This document shows, piece after piece, positions 1-8,560 of a stretch of DNA of 64,000 nt. The stretch is from contig JBJELW010000060.1 in NCBI GenBank assembly GCA_051879315.1, forward strand, positions 8,407-72,406. The letters run 5' to 3'. The stretch's first letter is position 1. Each line of letters starts with the position of its first letter. The translations under genes were made by a program, and so were the position numbers. The notes below the pieces were generated by a model. It saw only the letters and a list, made by a program, of their open reading frames with translations, ran no database searches and was not told the origin of the DNA. This DNA comes from Roseburia_C sp051879315. GTDB taxonomy: Bacteria; Bacillota; Clostridia; Lachnospirales; Lachnospiraceae.

Positions 1-529
1 CAGCTAAATGAATCAAGAGATCGCTGACACCAAACACCGGATCTTTGGCCTTTTCACCAATGGAAATTTCCACAATACTTCCATCCTTTTTTACAAAAAC
101 CCCATGCAGCGCCAGGGGCAGAGTCACCCACTGATACTTCTTCACCCCACCGTAATAGTGGGTATCCAGCATAGCAAGACCCGTATCCTCATACAGTGGA
201 TTCTGTTTCAGATCCATACGGGGGGAGTCAATGTGGGCACCCAGAATATTCATGCCCTGTTCCATGGGCTTTTTTCCGATGATATACAGAGCCAGGCCCT
301 TTCCCTTGTTGTTGGCGTAGACCCGGTCACCGGCCTTTAATTTCTTTTTCCCGGTAATCACCTGCTGCAGTTCCACAAATCCAGCCTCTTTGGCTTTCTG
401 TTCCAGCTCCTTTACACACTCACGCTCTGTCTTGCAGTTTGAGATAAATTTGCGATAATTCTCCGCAAATGCAAATACTTCCTTTTTTTCTTTTGCGCTG
501 TAATGATCCCACGCGATTTCCCGTTCCAT
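1..529 (-). CDS. M18 family aminopeptidase, N-terminal part (runs off window)
   Basis: The reverse strand from an ATG at 529 encodes about 176 residues that continue past base 1. The motif GAHIDSPRMDLK, with its metal-binding His and Asp, is diagnostic of the M18 (aminopeptidase I/aspartyl aminopeptidase) family, cytosolic dodecameric zinc peptidases that trim N-terminal residues from peptides. The start is supported by an AGGAGA ribosome site just upstream. The gene follows hprK in the same direction with 28 bases between them and is probably the last visible member of the ftsH-uvrC-hprK run. The catalytic C-terminal half lies outside the window, so activity cannot be judged. Confidence 0.85.
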   Translation of the reverse strand, partial: MEREIAWDHYSAKEKKEVFAFAENYRKFISNCKTERECVKELEQKAKEAGFVELQQVITGKKKLKAGDRVYANNKGKGLALYIIGKKPMEQGMNILGAHIDSPRMDLKQNPLYEDTGLAMLDTHYYGGVKKYQWVTLPLALHGVFVKKDGSIVEISIGEKAKDPVFGVSDLLIHLA

Positions 530-557
530 GATTTTGTCTCTCCTTTGCATGCATATT

Positions 558-1493
558 TTATTCTTCATCATCGCTCTTAGTCAGATTAGCCTGCACACGG
601 CGATACAGTTCCTGTGCAGCGTTATATCCCATCTTCTTCTGTCTGTGGTTTACAGCCGCCGCCTCGCAAATGACAGCCAGGTTACGACCGGGACGGATAG
701 GCAGAGAATGGCAAACAATCTTATTGCCCAACAGTTCTGTATACTCCTCCTCCAGACCCAGACGGTCATATTCATTATCCTTTTTCCAATCCTCCAGCTT
801 AATCACCAGATCGATATTCTGTTTTTCCTTCACACACTCCACACCGAACAGGGTCTTCACATCGATGATTCCGATTCCTCGAAGCTCGATAAAATACCGG
901 GTGATATCAGGGGAGGTTCCCACCAGCGTGTGTTCATTGATCTTGCGGATTTCCACCACGTCGTCCGTTACCAGACGATGACCTCTGCGGATCAGCTCCA
1001 ACGCTGCCTCGCTTTTTCCGATTCCGCTCTCACCGGTGATAAGAAGTCCCTCACCGTAAACATCCACCAGCACACCGTGGATCGTGATACAGGGTGCCAG
1101 TTCCTCGCTGAGCAGATAAATCAGCTCTGCCATGAATTCTGACGTACTTCTTGCCGTACCCAGAATGGGTACATTATTCTCCACCGCCCGCTTCAAGAAC
1201 AGATCATCCGGCTGCAGATCCCTGCAAAAGATGATACAGGGAATGTCATAGGACAAAAACTTCTGATATATCTCATCCTTCCGCCCATCGTCCAACTGCT
1301 GAAGATAGGTATATTCTACCGTTCCGATGATTTCTACACGAGACTGCTGAAAATGTTCAAAATACCCGCTGAGCTGTAACGCCGGACGGTTCACATCCGC
1401 CAGCTTGATGCGATGGCTTTTCAGATCCATCTCTGTGGTAAATTTCTTCAGCTGCAGTTTTTTTATGATTTTTTCTACGCTTACACCTTCCAT
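558..1493 (-). CDS. hprK: HPr kinase/phosphorylase
   Basis: A 311-residue bifunctional enzyme that phosphorylates and dephosphorylates Ser46 of HPr (and Crh), setting carbon catabolite repression in Firmicutes. The Walker A loop GESGIGKS sits near residue 153, and the family signature ELRGIGIIDV follows near residue 203. Length and the two-part layout (N-terminal domain to about 130, C-terminal kinase core) are normal. The start has a GGAG site about ten bases upstream. It lies downstream of uvrC after a gap of about 125 bases, a pairing common in Clostridia. No defect seen. Confidence 0.97.
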   Translation of the reverse strand: MEGVSVEKIIKKLQLKKFTTEMDLKSHRIKLADVNRPALQLSGYFEHFQQSRVEIIGTVEYTYLQQLDDGRKDEIYQKFLSYDIPCIIFCRDLQPDDLFLKRAVENNVPILGTARSTSEFMAELIYLLSEELAPCITIHGVLVDVYGEGLLITGESGIGKSEAALELIRRGHRLVTDDVVEIRKINEHTLVGTSPDITRYFIELRGIGIIDVKTLFGVECVKEKQNIDLVIKLEDWKKDNEYDRLGLEEEYTELLGNKIVCHSLPIRPGRNLAVICEAAAVNHRQKKMGYNAAQELYRRVQANLTKSDDEE

Positions 1494-1618
1494 GTTTTTT
1501 CTCCTTCTCTCCTGTCATTCCCCTTGTCCCACCATTCAAAAAGGGTCTGTCCCCCCACAGCGCATGGAACCGGTGGCAAGCCCGCATGTGCTCAATCACA
1601 CTCAGTTTAGCATAGTTA

Positions 1619-3496
1619 CTAGTCTGTTTCAATATTGCCATGGAAAAATTTGTATACCTCCAAAGCCGCTTTCTGATTGAAACTTTCCGTCTGGGCCAGC
1701 TCTTCCACCGTGGCATTTTTGATATCATTCAAAGACTGGAACCGGCGCATCAGCGCTTTTCTTCTGGCAGGTCCAACCCCCGGTATCTCATCCAATACGG
1801 AATGGGTCTGCTCTTTGCTGCGCAAGGACCTGTGATAGGTGATGGCAAACCGGTGTGCTTCATCCTGGATCCGGGTAATCAGATGAAATCCCTCACTGTG
1901 GGTATCAATGGGAATCTCCACATTATGGAAATATAATCCCCTGGTGCGATGATGGTCATCCTTCACCATACCGCACACAGGAATGTCCAGATTCAGTTCC
2001 GCCAGAACCTGCAGGGCAATATTGACCTGTCCACGGCCACCATCCATCATGATCAGATCCGGGAATTTGGTGAAACTTCCATATTCCTCATCGATTCCTT
2101 TTTCGGCCAGTTCCTCTCTCTCCTGCTGCCCGTGAGAAAATCTCCGGGTCAGCACTTCGTGCATGGATGCGTAATCATCCGGCCCCGCAATGCTGCGCAA
2201 CTTGAATTTCCGATAATCACTGCGCTGGGGTTTTCCTTTTTCAAAAACCACCATGGATCCCACAGTCTCAAAACCACTGATATTGGAAATATCGAAAGCC
2301 TCTACCCGGTTCAGCCGCTCCATATGCAGCCAGCCGGCAATTTCCTTCATGGCTCCGATGGTCCGCCCTTCCTCGCGTTTTATTTTTTCCTTATCCTGCC
2401 GAAGCACCAGCTGGGCATTTTTCTCCGCCAGCTCCACCAGTTTTTCCTTCATGCCTTTCTGAGGCACCCGGAGAGTCACCTTCTGTCCCCGCTTCTTGCT
2501 GAGCCACTCGGCGATAACCTCCTCATCCTCCACCATTTCCTGCAGCATAACCTCCCGGGGAATGTACGGAGTTCCGGAATAAAACTGTTTGAGGAACGTG
2601 GTCAGTATCTGTCCGGCGTTGTCTTCGTTTCCTACAGTCAGGAAAAAGTGTTCTCGTCCAATCAATCGGCCACCTCGGATAAAAAACACCTGCACCACCG
2701 CATCCCGATCGTCGGAAGCCAGTGCGATCACATCCTTGTCCTCTCCGTCCGCATTGGTGATCTTCTGCTTCTGGGCAATCTGCTTCACACTGTTCAACAG
2801 TTCCCGGTATTCAATGGCCTTCTCAAACTCCATGGCTTCGGAAGCTGCCAGCATTTTCTGCTCCAGTTCCGCCAGCACCGGCTGATAATTTCCATTTAAA
2901 AATTCCAACACGCCCTCTATCTTTATTCTATACGCTTCTTTCGAAATATATCCCTGACAGGGTGCCTGACATTGCTTGATATGATAATTTAAACAGGGAC
3001 GCTCCTTGCCGATATCCCTGGGGAGACAACGGTTGCAGGAACGAATCTGATACAGTTTTTTTAACAGATCGATGGTATCCTTCACTGCCCCCGCACTGGT
3101 GTAAGGGCCAAAATATTTTGATTTATCCTTTTTTATACTTCGACAAAATAGGACCCTGGGAAAATCCTCTCCCAGAGTCACTTTAATATAGGGATAAGTC
3201 TTGTCATCCCTCAGCATAGTGTTGTATTTCGGACGGTGTTCCTTGATGAGATTGCACTCTAACACCAAAGCTTCCAGCTCGGAATCCGTAATGATATACT
3301 CAAACCGGTGAATTTTCTTCACCATCTGGTCTTTTTTGATTCCCTCGTTATGGCTGGCCTGAAAATATTGATGCACACGCTTGCGAAGGCTCACTGCCTT
3401 GCCCACATAGATAATGGCATCCGCAGCATCATGCATGATATAGACTCCCGGCTGATCCGGGAGTTTTTTTAATTCCTCTTGAATATTAAATGTCAT
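1619..3496 (-). CDS. uvrC: Excinuclease ABC subunit C
   Basis: About 625 residues; makes both incisions around lesions bound by UvrB in nucleotide excision repair. Visible in order: a GIY-YIG nuclease domain (GVY and IYVGKA motifs in the first ~35 residues), a UVR/UvrB-interaction motif near 205-240, an RNase H-like nuclease half with FDISNISG and MMDGGRGQVN, and a C-terminal helix-hairpin-helix around EIPGVGPARR. An in-frame ATG lies four codons upstream, but the chosen start gives the usual MTFNIQEELKKLP beginning. The first bases overlap the end of ftsH by 11 nt, implying translational coupling. Confidence 0.96.
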   Translation of the reverse strand: MTFNIQEELKKLPDQPGVYIMHDAADAIIYVGKAVSLRKRVHQYFQASHNEGIKKDQMVKKIHRFEYIITDSELEALVLECNLIKEHRPKYNTMLRDDKTYPYIKVTLGEDFPRVLFCRSIKKDKSKYFGPYTSAGAVKDTIDLLKKLYQIRSCNRCLPRDIGKERPCLNYHIKQCQAPCQGYISKEAYRIKIEGVLEFLNGNYQPVLAELEQKMLAASEAMEFEKAIEYRELLNSVKQIAQKQKITNADGEDKDVIALASDDRDAVVQVFFIRGGRLIGREHFFLTVGNEDNAGQILTTFLKQFYSGTPYIPREVMLQEMVEDEEVIAEWLSKKRGQKVTLRVPQKGMKEKLVELAEKNAQLVLRQDKEKIKREEGRTIGAMKEIAGWLHMERLNRVEAFDISNISGFETVGSMVVFEKGKPQRSDYRKFKLRSIAGPDDYASMHEVLTRRFSHGQQEREELAEKGIDEEYGSFTKFPDLIMMDGGRGQVNIALQVLAELNLDIPVCGMVKDDHHRTRGLYFHNVEIPIDTHSEGFHLITRIQDEAHRFAITYHRSLRSKEQTHSVLDEIPGVGPARRKALMRRFQSLNDIKNATVEELAQTESFNQKAALEVYKFFHGNIETD

Positions 3497-5525
3497 CTTC
3501 CCCACCACCTACTGTGATGTCCAAAACAGGCTTCTGCTCCTCCGAATCTGATTCCAAATCCCCAGGAGCCGATTTCTGGTTCTCCTCGGCGGGAGCCTCA
3601 ATACCGGTCATCTCACGGAACATATCCATGAATTCCTTGCCGGTGATGGTCTCCTTTTCAAAAAGATAGTCGGAAATCCGGTCTAACACTTCCCGGTTCT
3701 CCGTCAGGAGACGTGTAGCCTCATCATAGCAGTTCTGTAACAGTGTCTGCACTTCCTCGTCAATCTTTGTCGCAGTCTCTTCCCCGCAATTTAAATGTGC
3801 TCTTCCGTCCAGATACTGATCATCCACAGAGGCCAGACCCATCATACCGAACTTATCGGACATACCGAAACGGGTAATCATGGCCCTTGCAATATTGGTG
3901 GCCTGCTCAATATCATTGGCTGCACCGCTGGTGGCGGAGTGGAATACCAGCTCCTCTGCCGCACGTCCGCCCATGTAGGTCACGATCTTTGCAACCAGCT
4001 CATCCTTGGTCTCTAAAAACTTTTCCTCCTCCGGGGTCTGCAGGGTGTAACCCAGGGCACCCATGGTACGGGGCACGATGGTAATCTTCTGCACCGGCTC
4101 CGTATTCTTCTGAAGCGCTGTCACCATGGCGTGTCCCACCTCGTGATAAGAAACGATGCGGCGCTCCTTCTCACTCATGGCACGATCCTTCTTCTCCTTG
4201 CCGCCAACGGCAACAATCTCAAAGGCCTCGAACAAATCTGACTGGTTCACATACTTTCTTCCGTTCTTTACCGCATTGATAGCCGCTTCATTGATCATAT
4301 TTGCAAGATCCGATCCCACCAATCCGGCACTGGCCAGGGCAATGGCATCCAGATCCACTGTCTCATCCATCAGCACATCCTTGGAATGAACCTTCAGTGT
4401 TTCTAATCTTCCCTTCAGATCCGGCTTATCCACGATGATGCGGCGGTCAAAACGTCCCGGCCGCAGCAGCGCCTTGTCCAGTACTTCCGGCCGGTTGGTG
4501 GCAGCCAGTACCAACAGTCCCTTAGAGGTATCGAAACCATCCATCTCAGCCAACAGCTGATTTAATGTCTGTTCACGCTCGTCGTTTCCACCGCCGTAAC
4601 GGGAATCACGGCTCTTACCGATGGCATCGATCTCATCGATAAAGATAATACAGGGTGCCTGTTTCTGGGCATCCTTGAACAGATCCCGGACACGGGAAGC
4701 ACCCACACCAACGAACATCTCCACAAAATCCGAACCTGCCAGAGAAAAGAAAGGAACCTTTGCCTCCCCTGCCACTGCCTTTGCCAGCAATGTTTTACCG
4801 GTTCCGGGAGGTCCCACCAAAAGGGCTCCCTTCGGCAGCTTTGCACCGATTTCCCGATATTTTTTGGGATTGTGTAAAAAATCCACCACTTCCTGCAGGG
4901 ATTCCTTGGCCTCGTCCTGCCCTGCCACATCCGCAAAGGTAACACCGGTCTGCTTTTCCACATAGACCTTGGCATTGCTCTTGCCAACGCCCATGACTCC
5001 TCCGCCTCCGCGCTTCATAATCATTCCGAAGACAATCCAGATCAGGAGCAGCGGCAGTATGATGCTGGCCAGATTCCAAAGAATCGTGGAGGTACTGCTT
5101 GGAATTTCCCCGTCGATATCCACCTTATGCAATTTCATAAGATCCAGCAGCTGGGCATCGTTCACCAGCCCGGTGTAATAGGTCTTACCGGTCTTATCCC
5201 TGGGAATAATATTGAACTGGGTGCCGGTGATCTCCACCTCTTTCACCTCGTCATCCTCGATCATCTGAAGAAACTCCGTGTAAGTGATCTTCTCGGAGTA
5301 GGAATTGGTCAACAGACGGTTCATCATGGAAATACCGAAAAGCACCACCAGTGTCACAATGATAAAGGCCAGCATAAGGGAGTTATTTCCTCCCTTTTTA
5401 TCCCCGTTTCCACCTTCTGGCCCGCCATTGTTGCGGTTGCCATTGTTCCCACCATTGTTATTATTGTTATTATTATTTTGATATCCATTCTGTTGATTAT
5501 TCATGTTATCATACTGATTATCCAT
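3486..5525 (-). CDS. ftsH: ATP-dependent zinc metalloprotease FtsH
   Basis: 679 residues; membrane-anchored AAA+ protease that degrades misfolded membrane proteins and regulators. It has a hydrophilic Asn/Gly-rich N-terminus of about 47 residues, TM1 near 50-68, an extracytoplasmic loop, TM2 near 145-168, Walker A GPPGTGKT near 236, Walker B IIFIDEIDAIG, and the zinc motif HEVGH near 460. The poly-Asn N-terminus is unusual for the family and would place an extra flexible tail in the cytoplasm before TM1. It has its own sigma-A-type promoter and heads the ftsH-uvrC-hprK run. The C-terminal tail is acidic. Confidence 0.97.
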   Translation of the reverse strand: MDNQYDNMNNQQNGYQNNNNNNNNGGNNGNRNNGGPEGGNGDKKGGNNSLMLAFIIVTLVVLFGISMMNRLLTNSYSEKITYTEFLQMIEDDEVKEVEITGTQFNIIPRDKTGKTYYTGLVNDAQLLDLMKLHKVDIDGEIPSSTSTILWNLASIILPLLLIWIVFGMIMKRGGGGVMGVGKSNAKVYVEKQTGVTFADVAGQDEAKESLQEVVDFLHNPKKYREIGAKLPKGALLVGPPGTGKTLLAKAVAGEAKVPFFSLAGSDFVEMFVGVGASRVRDLFKDAQKQAPCIIFIDEIDAIGKSRDSRYGGGNDEREQTLNQLLAEMDGFDTSKGLLVLAATNRPEVLDKALLRPGRFDRRIIVDKPDLKGRLETLKVHSKDVLMDETVDLDAIALASAGLVGSDLANMINEAAINAVKNGRKYVNQSDLFEAFEIVAVGGKEKKDRAMSEKERRIVSYHEVGHAMVTALQKNTEPVQKITIVPRTMGALGYTLQTPEEEKFLETKDELVAKIVTYMGGRAAEELVFHSATSGAANDIEQATNIARAMITRFGMSDKFGMMGLASVDDQYLDGRAHLNCGEETATKIDEEVQTLLQNCYDEATRLLTENREVLDRISDYLFEKETITGKEFMDMFREMTGIEAPAEENQKSAPGDLESDSEEQKPVLDITVGGGEDDI

Positions 5526-5586
5526 CGTGTCCTCTTATCGATCCTCCGCTGTTGCCAGAGAATACCCTTTCAAAATTATAAGAAAC

Positions 5587-5615
5587 ATTATATTTAATCT
5601 TCCCCGATAAATCAA
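5587..5615 (-). promoter_or_regulatory. Predicted sigma-A promoter of ftsH
   Basis: On the minus strand TTGATT (5610-5615) and TATAAT (5587-5592) are separated by 17 bases, close to consensus. It reads towards ftsH, whose ATG is at 5525, leaving a leader of about 55 nt. Confidence 0.7.
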
Positions 5616-5669
5616 TATTAACTCTATGAACTTTTGGTGTTTATTTCTAAACTTTTTATAAAATAAAGG

Positions 5670-5698
5670 TGGATTTCTTTTGTCGGTCGTTGTATAAT
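5670..5698 (+). promoter_or_regulatory. Predicted sigma-A promoter of pyrG
   Basis: TGGATT (5670-5675) and TATAAT (5693-5698) with 17-base spacing, about 58 bases upstream of pyrG. The -35 box is weak and the -10 is perfect. I saw no convincing attenuator hairpin or C-rich start region in the short leader, although CTP-dependent control of pyrG is common in Firmicutes. Confidence 0.5.
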
Positions 5699-5756
5699 GG
5701 GATATGTTTTGTAAGTTTGATTTAGACATTTTCATCACATAGAAGGAGGAAGCATT

Positions 5757-7364
5757 ATGCCTGTAAAATACGTCTTTGTCACCGGTGGCGTGGTATCCGG
5801 TCTTGGAAAGGGAATCACCGCAGCATCACTGGGCCGCCTGCTCAAGGCAAGAGGTTACAAGGTGACCATGCAGAAATTTGACCCTTACATCAATATTGAT
5901 CCCGGAACCATGAACCCCATCCAGCACGGTGAGGTGTTTGTAACGGACGATGGTGCTGAGACCGATCTGGATCTGGGCCACTATGAAAGATTCATCGACG
6001 AAAGTCTTACCAAGAATTCCAACGTTACCACCGGAAAGGTGTACTGGTCCGTGTTGCAGAAGGAACGCCGGGGCGATTTTGGCGGTGGCACCGTACAGGT
6101 TATTCCTCATATAACAAATGAGATCAAGAGCCGTTTTTACCGGAACTTCACATCCGATGAGACACATATTGCCATCATCGAGGTGGGTGGCACAGTAGGT
6201 GATATTGAGAGTCAGCCTTTCCTGGAGTCCATCCGTCAGTTCCAGCACGAGGTGGGACATGAGAACGCAATCCTGATCCATGTAACATTGATTCCTTATT
6301 TAAAGGCTTCCGGCGAACTAAAGACCAAGCCCACCCAGGCCAGCGTAAAAGAACTGCAGGGAATGGGTATCCAGCCGGATATCATCGTATGTCGTTCTGA
6401 GCAGCCTCTGGATCAGGGCTTAAAGGACAAGATTGCCCTGTTCTGTAACGTACCCAACGATCATGTACTGCAGAATCTGGATGTGGAGTATCTCTACGAG
6501 GCACCTTTGGCCATGGAAAAGGAGAATCTGGCAAAGGTTGCCTGCGAATCCCTGCATCTGCCATGTCCGGAACCGGATTTAAAGGACTGGACCGCCATGG
6601 TAGAGGCCCTGCGCAACCCCACACAGGAGGTTACCATCTCACTGGTAGGAAAATACACCCAGCTTCATGATGCTTACATCTCCGTAGTGGAGGCGTTAAA
6701 GCACGGCGGTATCGCAGCCCATGCCACAGTGAATATCAACTGGGTGGATTCCGAGCTGGTAAACGACGATAACGTGGCAGACTATTTAGGAGATTCCGAT
6801 GGAATTATCGTTCCCGGCGGCTTCGGTGACCGTGGTGTGGAGGGAATGATTTCCGCTGCAAAATATGCCCGGGAGAACAAAGTTCCCTATCTTGGACTGT
6901 GTCTGGGTATGCAGGTTTCCATTATTGAATACGCAAGACACGTGTGCAAGCTGAACGATGCCCACAGCATAGAGTTGGATCCCAGCACCACCCATCCGGT
7001 GATCGCACTGATGCCAGATCAGAATGGTGTGGAGGATATCGGCGGTACCTTGAGACTGGGCTCCTATCCCTGTGTATTGGATAAGTCTTCCAAGGCATAT
7101 GAAGTGTATGGCGACGAGACCATCCACGAGAGACATCGTCACAGATATGAGGTAAATAACGATTACCGTGATACCCTTACCAAAAACGGCATGAAGCTCT
7201 GTGGTCTCTCACCGGACGGACGCATCGTGGAAATGATCGAGATCCCGGATCATCCCTGGTTTATTGCAACCCAGGCACATCCGGAGTTAAAATCCAGACC
7301 TAACCGTCCGCATCCGCTGTTTAAGGGATTTGTGCAGGCTTCCTGCAATCATAAGAATCAGTAA
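5757..7364 (+). CDS. pyrG: CTP synthase
   Basis: 535 residues; converts UTP to CTP using ATP and glutamine-derived ammonia. The N-terminal synthetase domain starts with VFVTGGVVSGLGKG and its P-loop-like nucleotide site. The C-terminal class I glutamine amidotransferase has the nucleophile elbow GLCLGMQ (Cys about 382) and the His/Glu pair in QAHPEL (about 508/510). The ribosome site AGGAGG is ideally spaced. It is the only long plus-strand gene in the first 60 kb, monocistronic, and ends at a strong terminator. Confidence 0.97.
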   Translation: MPVKYVFVTGGVVSGLGKGITAASLGRLLKARGYKVTMQKFDPYINIDPGTMNPIQHGEVFVTDDGAETDLDLGHYERFIDESLTKNSNVTTGKVYWSVLQKERRGDFGGGTVQVIPHITNEIKSRFYRNFTSDETHIAIIEVGGTVGDIESQPFLESIRQFQHEVGHENAILIHVTLIPYLKASGELKTKPTQASVKELQGMGIQPDIIVCRSEQPLDQGLKDKIALFCNVPNDHVLQNLDVEYLYEAPLAMEKENLAKVACESLHLPCPEPDLKDWTAMVEALRNPTQEVTISLVGKYTQLHDAYISVVEALKHGGIAAHATVNINWVDSELVNDDNVADYLGDSDGIIVPGGFGDRGVEGMISAAKYARENKVPYLGLCLGMQVSIIEYARHVCKLNDAHSIELDPSTTHPVIALMPDQNGVEDIGGTLRLGSYPCVLDKSSKAYEVYGDETIHERHRHRYEVNNDYRDTLTKNGMKLCGLSPDGRIVEMIEIPDHPWFIATQAHPELKSRPNRPHPLFKGFVQASCNHKNQ

Positions 7365-7396
7365 AACTATAAATTATATAAATTTCAAGAGCAAAA

Positions 7397-7432
7397 AGTG
7401 CGATCCGCCTCCGCGAATCGCACTCTTTTTTT
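7397..7432. terminator. Bidirectional rho-independent terminator
   Basis: AGTGCGAT (7397-7404) pairs with ATCGCACT (7417-7424), with three further CGC/GCG pairs after one mismatch, then seven T residues on the plus strand and an A run before the stem that becomes T on the minus strand. It lies between convergent pyrG and the last gene of the injection-system locus and can serve both. Confidence 0.85.
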
Positions 7433-7444
7433 GCAAATAAACAT

Positions 7445-8542
7445 TTATCCTAACACATAATTTCCACCCAGCACAAATCCACTGGTATCGGCTTCCACCG
7501 GCGTGGACAGGTAGCTGTTCACATCCAGATAGCAATGGGTATCCATGTGATAGCTTTCTGTCAGATAGACCAGATTACAATGTAATCCCATGGGCGTGTA
7601 CTCTTCAATCTGCTGCAATACCATTTCTCTGTCCGGAATCTGACTGGTTCGTTCACCGGTAAAATCAATAATCACCGTAAACACATGGGCATCCTTGCCG
7701 TACAATTTCGAAAATTCTTCTACCAGACTGCTGCCATCCCCCATCCAGTCTTTCCATTTAAAGTACTCCACGATGCGGGTCTGTCTGCCCGTAACCATCT
7801 CCAACACCCGCCTCATAACACCACAGGTTCCTTTCCCCGCCTGTAATTCCCACAAATGTGCAAGCATATACCGAAGCTGCTCCGGTGAATAGGGATAATC
7901 CTGCTTATCCAATCCTACCCAGCCTGCAAGTTCTGCCAGCTTATCCTCCGGGGTAGTCTCATAATCCAGATAGTTCGGCAGTTTGGAAACCTCAGCTTCC
8001 AGGTCCACATACAGGCTCTGCAATGCTGCCATATAACGTTCAAAAAAAGTATCCTCTGTCTCTTGATAAATTTCCGGCAAATATTCCACAAAACTGCTTT
8101 TGGGAAATTCTACCTGGAAACTGTCAATGGTGAATGAGCCTGTTAAACTGGAAGATGTGACACCGATATAAATCCAAAGATATCGCCCCTCCAGCTCATG
8201 CAGCAGAAAATCATCTTTATTCACTTTTCTCACATGACCGAACTGTTGCAACAGGGAAACCTGTTCCATAGGCGTGATTCCCTCTTTCAGCAGACTGTCG
8301 CTGATATCCGTATTCACCGCTGCTGCCAGAATTTCATATTTACACTCCCGAAAACTTCCGTTTAATGTAAATCTATGGAAACTGCTGTTATAATCCATGG
8401 TATCAAATACCGGTGCAAGATAGGAGAAATATCCACCGCCAGAGCCGATCAGCTTATCCTCTGCTGACAGTTCCATACGGTTTGGCATACCCCCATGCAA
8501 AGACAGCCGGCAATAATTAATTTTCTTTTGTATATTCTGCAT
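7445..8542 (-). CDS. Phage tail protein I-like baseplate protein
   Basis: 365 residues and last gene of the locus. The region from about residue 150 (FVEYLPEIYQETEDTFFERY, then YLDYETTPEDKLAELAGWVGL and GKGTCGVMRRVLEMVTG) matches the P2 gpI-like phage tail protein family, which sits at the outer baseplate and connects J-like wedge proteins to receptor-binding parts. The N-terminal ~140 residues are probably beta-rich and specific to this system. A GGGAG site precedes the ATG, and 18 bases separate it from the upstream J-like gene. It may help attach fibres, since no classical tail fibre gene is seen. Confidence 0.82.
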   Translation of the reverse strand: MQNIQKKINYCRLSLHGGMPNRMELSAEDKLIGSGGGYFSYLAPVFDTMDYNSSFHRFTLNGSFRECKYEILAAAVNTDISDSLLKEGITPMEQVSLLQQFGHVRKVNKDDFLLHELEGRYLWIYIGVTSSSLTGSFTIDSFQVEFPKSSFVEYLPEIYQETEDTFFERYMAALQSLYVDLEAEVSKLPNYLDYETTPEDKLAELAGWVGLDKQDYPYSPEQLRYMLAHLWELQAGKGTCGVMRRVLEMVTGRQTRIVEYFKWKDWMGDGSSLVEEFSKLYGKDAHVFTVIIDFTGERTSQIPDREMVLQQIEEYTPMGLHCNLVYLTESYHMDTHCYLDVNSYLSTPVEADTSGFVLGGNYVLG

Positions 8543-8560
8543 TACTCTCCCGCCTTTCTA

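Noticed and set aside
1494..1618. Possible RNA element between uvrC and hprK
   Set aside because: GC-rich words such as GGGGGGACAGACCC occur, but I could not draw a convincing conserved stem or T run.
1949..2899. 316-codon plus-strand frame inside uvrC
   Set aside because: Lies entirely opposite a well-supported uvrC with all motifs; no ribosome site or family resemblance.
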